Shown here piece after piece: positions 12,085 through 24,000 of a stretch of 31,203 nt of DNA. The DNA is from Ichthyophonus hoferi (Eukaryota > Opisthokonta > Ichthyosporea > Ichthyophonida > Ichthyophonidae). The DNA lies in contig NAOQ01000161.1 of NCBI GenBank assembly GCA_002751075.1, positions 1 to 31,203 on the forward strand. The letters run 5' to 3'. A program made the position numbers and the translations under genes. Numbering within the stretch: the first letter of the stretch is position 1; each line of letters begins with the position of its first letter. The notes below the pieces were generated by a model. It saw nothing but the letters and a program-made list of their open reading frames with translations, was not told where the DNA came from and searched no databases.

Positions 12085-15000
12085 ATGGCTGTTCCGCCTG
12101 TCTTTGAGGATCTGCAATGCTCGCTGGATGCTACCATGATATCCAACTCACAGGAGGTGAGGGCTGGTCAGTGGAATGAGTTTCTTGCCACATAAATATG
12201 CTCGGACGAAGTACTATAATAGATTATTACAAGAAAAGATGCAGTTGGTTTTTTGGAAATAAAAAGTAAAAGAAGAGGCATAGATATAGAAGAGAGCTAT
12301 TGAGTGGGTGAGAGTTGGTGTTGAGGTCAAGGCGATTATAAAGGACTATAGTTTAGTGATAGTAAATATATTAGTACTAAGTGGGGTTATAAATAAAAAG
12401 TGGTTTGAGAAGGATGAAAGGCCCAGAAGGTAGGAGGGTTAGAGGATAAACCTTGAAAGACTTGGCACCACGCAGGGAATCTAATGGAAAAATAACAAAG
12501 CAAATTGAGAGAACGCAACTAGGAAAAATATAAAGTGTGAAATACGTTGAAATTATATATTATGTATCTACCTATTTGTGTTTACTTCTTATATATATAT
12601 ATGGAGTGAGTAAGGGAAGGAGAACTTTTTGTAATGGTATGTGAACCCATCCAAATAGAATATTTTATACAGAAGTGCGTACATACCCATACCGATACAC
12701 AGTTGTCAAGGCCTACCGAACTACACCAATGTATATTATACAAACATATGCACACTTACATAAACGCGTTTGTATGCCTCTACAGACATGCCGCTATACA
12801 TCAGCATATACTTACAGCATATGATTTCATGTACCTAAAAAGACACTGAGAAATTTTAATGAGATACATATATATATATATATAGAGAGAGAGAATGTAG
12901 AAGGAGGCATCCATGAGAGTTTAGCGTAGAATCATTTTGATGTAGAGACTATGTATATATAGCTGCTATGATATGGCGTGTTTTAGTATATCCAATTGAC
13001 GATCAGAACTATGTGAGTAGACTGGCAGGTGTCCTCATATCTTGTATGTATATATTCGTTTACCATGTCCGATTATGGCTCTTTGTATGCGTGTAAAGGA
13101 GTATATTCCTGATTCCATTAGGTGCCTGCCGCATGTAGGTAAAAATACACAACTATCGGCACTCTCTCGTATATATATATATATACGTTATTGTGCGTAC
13201 TGATATGATACATATAAACACAGGCATTTGGGAACACATATTTTCCCATACCCACATACACTCAAATATGCAACTATACATTATGAGATATACCGGTTGA
13301 CCAATGTTTTTTTCTATAGTTACACCGGCTATTAAGCAAGCATGGCGCGACTATACACGACGGTATTGGCCAGGAAGGCACGATGTTTTTCTGCCAGGAC
13401 AATCTCTACGATTATCCAGAGATTATTGGCACCGCCCTAGAGAGATCACAAAGACTTATTAGGGTATGCCACCACATTGCATGCCCCTTATATAAATGGA
13501 TAATTTTCAGTTATTTTTCATATTATATTTTTCTCTGTCTGTCTGTCTCGGTCTCTGTCTCTGTCTCTCTTTTCTATATTATTGCTATCTTTATGTGTGT
13601 ATGGCTTTCTGGTCCTCTTTTTATGTCATTGCTTCACCCGAATTGTCCCATTCATTCTCTTTGTATACTGTTCTTCATATTCATTATTCTTTTTTTCTAC
13701 TGCTTATCTTATGAACACAGCACCATATACATTATTTCTGCCTCGTGTCTTTTCCCCGCTCTTTTTATATCTGTATTCTTCTTTTCTTCTATTGTTGCAC
13801 GTTTTTTTATTTCAAGCCACGCATATTCTCACTCTGTCCTCCTTGCATTTATCTTTCACATTCCACTTTCCCCCTCTATAATATAAAGATATTTACCCTT
13901 TTCACTTTATTACAAAAAAACTACTTTAGTATATATATATATATATAATTACACGCATGTACTTATACATTAAAAGAACCGAAGTATGTTGTTCATGGCA
14001 AAATTTAATCCCTTGGCATTCTGGACAGCCAAAGCTCTGACTCCTTTTTCTATGCACATTTATATGACCTTTATCCCTTTCTACTAACATTTTCCCCGTC
14101 TTTTGTTTGTTTTTAATTATTATCCTAATAGTTATAAATTCATTTGGCATTAGGATAATAAACCCAGTATTCTATCTGAATGTTATATATATATATATAT
14201 ATATATTACTATAGGTAGATGATTAAACAGCTTTTTAAATTATGTAATCTTGTTATCTATATTGGTCGCCCTGATAAAGGCTATGTGATCATTTCAAGGT
14301 AGTTTATTCCAATATAATTAATTAATCTATTCTGATCGACCCGCTCGTTTATTATGATTGGTATGTGTTTCGGCATATGATCCAATCAGTTGCAAATATT
14401 TAAAATAAAAAGAGGCACACGTAGATATATTATATATTATTATGTTAGGATGTTCTATTATACTTACCTACTTTACTTATCTCTTTAGGTACAGTGGGTG
14501 AAGGACAGTATTGAAGCTAAGAGGCAACTCCCATATCGTTTACTTTTTACTAATGTTTGCCTCAGTATGTTGTGTTATTATTTACTTACGACATATATAT
14601 TCCTGACTTTTCTTCTCTATGTTTTGTCTGTTATAATAGCTTATTTATCTTATAGATTATAGATCGATCGAGTAAACCATAGAAAGGCGTTCTATAAAGG
14701 AGGAGAATGGGGAAAGAAGAGATGAAAACTATGAGACTATCCGTATTAGATTCTTTAGACACACCAAATAAATGTTGACAGTGTTTTCGGTGGCTCGTCG
14801 TTGATGGGCTTATGTATAATGTTTGCGTGTTACTACTATAGTAGCTACTGTAGAGGTCTAGATTGAAGTATTTTCTTGGGACAGTTAATCACTTAGAGAT
14901 GAAGTGTGGTAGACCACGTATAAGAGAGGTGATGGAGAAAAAAGAGGGTGAATGAATATGTAGGTATATACACAATGTCTTGTCTATGTACATAGTCCTA

Positions 15001-18000
15001 GATGGGAACATGTACATGTTAGGTGTATAAGCGTACAGAAATTGAAATGGACGGTTTTTATTTGTTTTTATTGGTCCAGGTAAATGATCATCCTTAACTA
15101 ATTATACGTGGGAGGACTACTTTATTGGCCGTTCTCCTATCTTCTATGGCCTACGAATTTGTCTGTCTCAGGTAAGTAGTGTGGTCCTGACAGACTATCT
15201 AAGAGCCTTTATGCATACTGCTACCAAGTACTGAGCTATATCTAAAGAATATTTAAGGTCATCATACATCAATTAGTTGTCTTTCTGATAGCATGTAAAT
15301 ATTTTCTGAATCTTTGATAATATTTAAAATCTATTTGTAGGGACATCCTGATTTACTGCTATTTTATATTATATACCCATTTGAATAATATTTTGTTATG
15401 GTTGTTGACCTCTTAATAGCTATGTAATGTAAAAATGCTCATTTATAACTATGTACTTTGCAGTTTAACTCGAACGATCAAGCCATCTTGTGGGGCTGCA
15501 TTGTGGGCTCTGGTGGGATTTGCCAAAAAAACCTTGACTCATCCTGTACTCACCTGGTGGCAACTTCCACAGAGGAGGTAGGTTATGTTTATTACGTGAA
15601 CGGTTGACTCTGTGTAATAGGCTCGGGTTTAAGATGACTTGAATTTACAACCAAACAATTTACACATCCATTTCTTTTTTCTATCTCATCATTACATCAT
15701 TCTTTTTTTGTTGTCTTTCTAGTTATAGTCCTCTTTAGTCCATTGTTAATCCTTCTCTTTCTTTCTCATATCCCACGTGGTCAGGTCATTTTCTGGCACT
15801 GCCCACGAATTAATTCAGAGCACACATTTGACATCATGCATTCCTCTTGGTACAACAACATAGACACAATCTACTCTTCTCCCCCAATTTCCTAATATCT
15901 ACATTCCCACCCAACCATTATTTTCTTGCCACTCTTGCAGGAAAATGTGCAATATATGTGTATTAATGTAGATATGCAAATCATCATAAGTGCTTTATCC
16001 GATATTTGTAATTGTGTTATATTTTTTATTTATTTTTATTTTTTTATTATGTTTTTATTCCTCTGTACTGGCAGCAGCTACTGGCCCCTTCGACTGACCC
16101 ATAGTCATCCATTTGTTTTATTTCTCCTTTCTACTTCACTGTTAATGTTGATACTAATTGCTAATAGTTGCATTTCTCTGCTTTTCCCCTCGACCCCAGA
16201 GTAAATATTTTACAGCCCAGCAGGCAGGCCATATACAAAGTGTATCCCCAGCATGGGTAATGGAATGTTGTAGAACTGGGACACTACTGGACGAGTCGCA
16301 TTACCGACCTCTCCCTGCCATCCCCCACACTATACCTGACTGTACACATCATACATCTGTCGCCAATGACCCACCACCACCCCCACAATCATTTGTCTCC
16401 CCTGGTAGTTTCCCTGCCACAAGCACAGATCCGCCGATTAGCAACACAGGTCTTCCCTACAACAACAAAAATAACCCTCTTAATACTATAAACAAATCAC
16501 ATGTTAATGAAGTCGGGAAATCTAGTACTAAGCCCCTGTGTCATACCAATAAGAAAATGTCATTCAATAGTGCTGATCACGTCTCTAATGACAAACATGC
16601 ATCTACAAAAATTATTATTGAACCATCTAAACAATTAACTGTAGTCCCTAGTATTACAACTCTAGCCACTAATATTACAACTACACCAGCTAAACCAATA
16701 AGTATATCTTCTAAAAAAATAATCACTACACCTAACAACACAACAATACCATCCAATAAAGTAACCATTATACGCAATGCTAATTCCACTCCTCCAAACA
16801 AAAAAGCGAGCCTTACCATTTCTGATCAACCTGACGTGGTAGAATCTAAAAGGTTTTTGTCTGGCTGTGGTATGTTTTTTATTAGAGATACACGGCCTCC
16901 CGTGTGTTGCGATTGGCAAAAGTTGGTGTATACTGCTACTTTAGCGGGTATTGGTACGTTTTCGCTCATCCATATATATATATATATTGTTTGTCTCTAT
17001 GAATGTACCCACGGTAATAATCTCAATAGGTGTAAATTTATGCAAAAAGCATACATATCCCTCTATAGGTGTTTACTTATTTACCAGTATGTTATTTCTC
17101 TAAATATGTCTTTAACTCACCGTTATTTTGAGCTTGGCCTATTCCCATGCGATATGCTGCATATATATGATAGTCCTTTTGTTTTCTGTGTTCGTGAAAT
17201 GCCCTTTGACTTGGATGAAAGGTTGAATATTATATCAGCATACTGTTACAAAGAAGACATTTAATTCATGTATGGATAGTGGGCCTCCTGTAGTGAGATT
17301 TGCATGATGTGTTAGCTTTACTTATATATATACAAATATGGATACAATAAGAGAAAACTGTGAGAGACTAAACTATATGGATTAACATCAGTAATGTATA
17401 TCCTCTCAGTTGAAGTACCCATGGCCCAAGCACACTACGTCATTTGCCTTTATAAGGATCATTCCCTTTATCAGGAGGTAGGATTTTTTGCAGAGCATAG
17501 CTTGATTTTTTTGGAGTGTATGTCCTAATTTTATACAAGTTGTGGCCATAATGCAATGGTATACTTGCTGGAACTTATGGGTTAATGGTAACAGAGTGTG
17601 CTGAGCAGAATAGAGAAATATTGTGTGTATCTTTGTATATATAGTAATGGTTATGGAGTGAATGTTGAAATGTATGGGTGAAAGTGCACATCGAGAGAAA
17701 AGGAAATATAAAAATGTATTCCTGTATGTGTTATGAACCTAATTGAAATAAATGTGGGTAAAACATATACGCTAACAACAAGAGCGAGGGAGGACAAGCA
17801 GCTTTAATGAGATATCTACTTTTAAAAGGTCGTATATATTTGTAAGGATAATATGGCCAAAGAAGCGAGGCACAGCAAGGATGTGTATGATTTGTAAGCT
17901 GATGCGAGTTGGTTGCAGGCCATGACCACCCACCAATCAGTAGTAAGCCCTAAGTGGCTATACGACGTTCTGGCAGGAGGCTTTCACTTTCTTCCCTGTA

Positions 18001-21000
18001 GCCCCCACCACTATGCTATACCACGTGAACCTATTCCCAAAACACATCACATGGTAGGTGTTTAATAGGCCGTATATTTCTATTTGCCGGTTAGTGTATA
18101 GTGTATTTGAATTTATTATTAAGATTAGGCCTGCTGTTGTGTGCATTGCATAAAAGGTGAGATAAGATACAACAGGAAGGAAGACAAATATTGCATGTGA
18201 TAATGAGAAAGAATGAAATGAACACACTGGGCCCAGCGTTGGTGCATATGTGTATATAACGAACGAATGCGTAGAAAGAAAGAAAACAGAAGCAAACAAC
18301 ATAAGCAAAAATTGAAATAAAAAAAGATGAGAAAATTGGAGGTGGTATAGATGCAAGTGCCCCTTAGGCTTCATGTGACTATTGGCCAACAGATTCCCCT
18401 CCCATCTCAGCGCATATCAGTGAGTGGTTACTCTGGCAGGTTCAGGTCCAATCTCCAATGGATGATCTCTCAGATAGGTGCGGACTATAGTGGAGCTCTT
18501 GAAAGAGATTCAACTACCCATCTTGTCTGTTTGAGGTAAATAGCATAGTCCGTGTAAAACATATTATATAGAGAAAGAAAGGGATAGGCAGAGAGATTGA
18601 AGACTATAAAGCATGGCTGTACTTCTTGAATGCGCTTTAAATAATACGGATGATGTTGACAATGACTTCCAATATTTGGTTTTATCTTTCTAGATTTCAA
18701 AAGAACTATTGATTGCTTCTAAAATCATCTACTTTGTACATTGGTTATGGGTTATGATGGGCTAGTAGGGAAAACTTCCTAGCACTCAAGTGTGACGAAA
18801 GACCAATAGCGTAGGAAAATAACTCTATTGGCCTTCATTATAACAAGTTGAATTTTGAATATGTATGCATACTATAAAGTCAACGTAGGTGAGAAGGCAT
18901 ATCGCATTATACTACCAGGCTAGTAAGGATTAAACAGTAACGCATATATATACGTGACAACAGCGCAAATGGAGAGAAATTCTTACGAGCCCGGGATTGG
19001 GGAATACCGATAGTAAACCATAAATGGCTGGAAGACATGTACTCCCATTGGACTGTGATGGCCGAAGGAGCTTACAAAGAGCTTCTTGATCCAGATAGTG
19101 TGCTCTCTCTTCCTCCCCCCGCTCCGTTTTTTTTATCAACTGGGTCTATAACTCCAAGCACGGTTTCTCTGACACCTTCTACCTGTCCTGGTATGATTAT
19201 TTGTTCTATTTAGGTGTATAAATATACAGTTTTGTACTATTTGGTGTTGTTTACACTGGCTTACTGCATTTATTTTTGTACAGCTACTAGCCATTTACAC
19301 ACAACTTTATCTAGCCTACCGGAAACACCTTCAACGATTGAGGGATTACGAGATGTATTCCCCTTACAGGGTATGTTGGTTTTTCTTAATGAAAATATTT
19401 TTATGTTGCTTTTAATATGTTAGTTGTTTTTACTATTGTTTTTTATTGTAGTTGATAGTATCTTTGTTCTTGTTTTTTTAAGATCAGTTCTATCTATGCG
19501 AGTCATTCTTATTCATTTTAAGCACCTGACTGGATAGTAACCTCCTCCTATTCATGTATGTGTATACCATATAGATACATAGAAAAAGACTGATATTAAG
19601 ATATATGTGTGCTCTATCATTGGTTAAAAGGAAAACGAAGGCTTATGGTGGGCTTCTCAATAAGTCATAGAAGCATGTAACTATCTATATAGGCATTATT
19701 TCCCTAGCGGTATTTTATATATTTCAAAGAAATGAAATACTATAATCTTCTGAAAATTCTTTCTATCTTTCTGGTTATGAACGTACATTAATATATAGGT
19801 ATAAACGTGTTTTTATTTTGAGCTATTTGTTAAGAATAACTACCTGTCATAATCAGAGTCCCCAGCCAAAAGATTCAAATTGTCCCCCCATGTGCTATTG
19901 TCTTCAAAGGTGCAATCTCTACCTGTATATATATATATATATATATATATTCTGTTTGTGTGTGTGTGTGTATGTGCGTAGGTCTGTATATATGTACATA
20001 TAACGTATGTATATATGGTTGTGCTATTTTGGGCTGATATTAACAAGCATACTCCCATGGCATCTTTGACCGTGCTTATTACATTTGACAGATATGCTCT
20101 TAGATAAGTAGTAACTACACTGGTGTATATGTGTAATATAGATACAAATATATGCATCTGTTTATCCCGGACGATTTGTTTTAGACTGTATTTAAACTAC
20201 ATTTGGCATGGCCTGAAACAACTGCAGAACAATGATGTATGCAACAAGAAGATAACTGGAGCCGGTGGGGATGAGGGGGTGGGAAAGCTGAGGGCATTGT
20301 ATTTCTTTGTAAGGGCTATGAATATTTGTGACTATAACAGCATACACCTAGTCTGGTTCTTTTACCAATCCACATTTCAATTTGAAAATACCAAAACAGC
20401 ATTGTGATCGACTCGGCCGTTCTGCTCTAACAGTCGAACCTACGGGAGATATGAAGACCGCCTGCCCTCTCGAATCAACTACACCCCTAAAGCAATGCGC
20501 TCTCACTGGGCTTTCTCCTTTAATAAAACAGTCAGGCCCATCCAAGCCTATTTACTCGGTGTTGTTTACAGGACTGCCAAGGTCTCAGAAGATAGAGATG
20601 AGTGAGGTAAAGGTAGAGAGAATTTATGGTTTTATTGTTGGTTACTTAACATTCCTCTTTATGCCTTGCTAAAAAGTAATTGGGCCTTGAATATCCATAA
20701 TTTCTTTCTCATTCTAATTGACAATAGAAGGGCTTTTGTGTTGGTACTTTAGTTATAAAGTAATTTATTTTGTATATATATGTAAGGCCAATATAATAAT
20801 AATAAAAAGCGATAGTAAGAAAAGAAATGAAGATGGGATGGTAGTAGCATGTGGTTGACTAACCTATTTTCATCTCTCAGATAGTAAAAAGGCATCATGG
20901 TAATGTTGTAACAGATCCTCGGCAATGCACCGTCATCGTTGCTAACAGGGTAGGCTCTGCATGCCTATTGATTTATAATATGGAAGTTGCTTACCGATGT

Positions 21001-24000
21001 AAGTGCATCTGTGTGCATACCTACCTTGAATGTAATTGCATGTATATAGTTCAATACGGCCTCATTCATTATATTATCTGTTACCATAGACTTAAAATCA
21101 GTACAAGTTATGCAGTAACCACGATTGAATTGATGCAACAAATTCTGTTGGTGATTGTACACTATTCAAAAGTTGCTTTCTGTAACTATGTGGTACTCTT
21201 GTAGTGAGGATCATGTTCGTTTAACCTTTCAAACGCAGCACGCTGTGATTCAAGGGATTGCTACCCATCCTTATGCTAAAAGAAGCTATGAATTGTTTGG
21301 TTGACGATAGGTTAAGACCAAGACCATATTTTAATGTGGACAGTACTTGTAATGAACAGAAGAATACCCTGGGGATTAACCGTGAGAGGTGTTTGGACAT
21401 ATTTATGATTGAAATTATGTCACTCTAGCATGCTAGATTTGATTATTACATAGGAGAGCGAAGAATTAAGTACCCTACTTCAAAGCTCAACTGGTATGGT
21501 TCCTGCAGGTGGTACGAACATGCAACTTTCTATCGGCTATGTCTGTGTGTCGCTTTATTGTTACCCAGCAGTGGGTCATAGATAGTGCGAAAGCGCCTCA
21601 TTTTCTGGGTAGGCCGCTGTTATTTGCTGTCTTGCTAGGTGCATAGTTGGTGTATTGCTTATCTTTTTTTCTTTTCCAGTTTGGACAGGTGGACCAAACA
21701 TATTTTTTTTTTATCCCTTCTATTTTTCATGTCATTTTTTGGATTACTAGCTTAGTCTGCTCGTGTTTAAGTCTATACCTTGATATAATAGTAAGATACA
21801 ACAAGCATATACATACATTTATGTGGTTCACTTTTACATATACTATGTGCAATAAGTGCAAACAGGTCGGTGTTTAATATTGTGTATTTTTTTCTAACCC
21901 TGCTCCCCTTTACTCTAATTTTCCCTTATTATAGTTGTTGTTACTTTGAAATATGCTACCATCTTTACCTATTTGCTTCCATTCAATTATTAAACTTTTA
22001 TTATGAGTTGCATGCAGTAAGGCCATTATTAATGTTGTGGTATTGAGCCGCTGTAGTTAGAACAATTACATTACGTAAGGTCGTCTGTATTGCGACCCAC
22101 AAAAATGCACAAACTTCAGTTGTGTTGTACATACGAAAGCTAAAGCGATAAGTTCCAGACCCAGGGTGTTATGCGCTCCAAGACAAGGTAGCGGAGTACA
22201 AGTATGGTTTCTGTTTATCCGAGTCTATGAAAAGGGCCGCTGAGACCAAGGTTGGGCATTTCCTTTTTGTATATAAACTGTCTCTCTGTTATATGCCCCC
22301 ACCTCCCCCGCAGATCTCATTGGTCTATCTAACCGTGGATTTTTCATTAATTGGTTTATTCAAGTTTGGTTATTTTCTCTTATGGGAATACATATCAACA
22401 TGGCAACATGATAACTCTGTCTGTTAAATATTTATACTACTGATGTAAAATAAGGGTAAGGAGATGGCAATGGTAAAGGACTGGATAGAAAGATAATCAT
22501 AATATATGAGATAGCGCCCAAGGAAGAGCAAGTAGTGAGTGGCGGGAGGGGATATTTTGATTGATTGCAGTGATCATAGATTAACTATTATCAAATTATA
22601 TCAACATTTGGATTAAAATCATATTTGATCAACTGTAACCTTGACCAATAAATCAATCTCGCCATTATCATTCAAATCACAAGAGGTCGATTCCAGACCT
22701 AATACTTCTTGTAATCAATTACTACCAGAATCAGTCACCATGAATCAATAAGCTGATGGTAATTAATCAGCAATCAATCAGAGGAGTTCTAATGAAAACT
22801 CTCACTGATGAGGGAATGGTTTGTAAGAACTATCTGCATAAAATAGAAACACTTAATTCCTTAAGAACTAGTCGAATTAATTGTTAGATTGATTAGATGC
22901 TCACTTACACAAACGAATAGATCCATAGTAACTTTGCCATTGATACAAAACAACCGCTACTCTCTTTAATATTCACTATTTAGTTATTTGTATTTTAACA
23001 GGGTTATATATATATATATATATATATATTGACGCATAGCTCTTGATGTAGTTGTTGGAAGGAATGTCAATTTATATCTCCCCTCACGTCATGCCTTCAC
23101 CTTCCGAGATGCGTGTCATGATCGAACTGGCTGGGGGTAAGGTGGGTGGACCTTGTATATCTGCTATAACTTCTTTATTGAATATATCGCTATACCTGGC
23201 TGGAATGGGGAATGAATAGGGAAAGGTCGTCGATTATCTAAGCAACGATTTTGAAGTAAATGCACGTACAGGTATTTGCACATTATGCAAGTGACCTTCA
23301 AGTCCAAATATATTCGTTGATATAAACCATGTGGTTAAACTAAGTATTAGCCACTGTGAGTGTCATGTTTGCTGCAAAATACCCTGAAAACCAAAAGCAA
23401 TTGTAGAATATTCCAACTTTAGTAAGATGTATTTTATTTAATTAGTACTAAGTTGGATATATGCTAATGTTAATTCTTGCTTCTCTTTTGGGGCCATGCA
23501 GGTATTGCAGAGTAAGCCTAGTCAGAGGAGACTTGCAGACAACTCGCCATTTACTGACACTCCCCCTCTCGGAGTTCACCTTGTGATTACCGTGAAGGAA
23601 GACTTGATGTAGGTACTTCTTTCATTTGCTTTGTGTTGTTTGATCTGTGGCCTCTGCTTTGCTCTCCCTATCTCTCCTTTGTACTAGTCTTCTTGTTTTC
23701 TTTTACGCGCCATTATCACTTTTTTTCTAATCCAGATACTTTTATTATACAGATGCCGTCATATTTCTTATTATATTACGTAGAACGAGCTATGTTTATA
23801 TAAACATGGTCTTGTATGCTTAGTGCTTGCGTTTATAATTATATAATTGCATAAACTCATGAAACTCTATATATAACAACGTACATTCAGTTACATTTTT
23901 GGAGTAATATATACTAGGCATTATATGCATGTATTAAATGTAAAAATGACAGCTATTACGTATGTAGTTATATTATCTCCAGGTTTTACTGTGGGGTTGG

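Larger units (their letters stand above)
20400..23608 (+). other. PAXIP1: PAXIP1 exons 13-18 coding the C-terminal BRCT5-BRCT6 pair
   Basis: VLFTG (Thr711) matches the phosphate-contacting Ser/Thr-Gly turn of PTIP and MDC1 BRCT pairs. QCTVIVANRVVRTCNFLSA matches human KCTHLIASKVTRTVKFLTA position for position. After Trp768, the segment KRAAETKLLEGMSIYI matches PTIP KRAHVSPLFKAKYFYI and MDC1 SRARERRLLEGYEIYV without gaps. That match decided the exon 16 donor (AAG before GTTGGG at 22251) over an alternative at 22269. ELAGGK matches the ECAGGK that opens the next strand. The last exon supplies STELILSGIL. Confidence 0.85.

Noticed and set aside
13383-13886. A 167-codon plus-strand frame rich in Leu, Phe and Ser, resembling a membrane protein
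   Set aside because: Only its first part (to 13463) is coding, as PAXIP1 exon 2. The rest is translation of a pyrimidine-rich intron after a good GTATGC donor.
16158-17264. A 368-codon plus-strand frame taken as one protein
   Set aside because: Bases 16158-16199 are intron before the acceptor, and 16954-17264 are intron after the GTACGT donor. BRCT3 continues in exon 7 at 17410.
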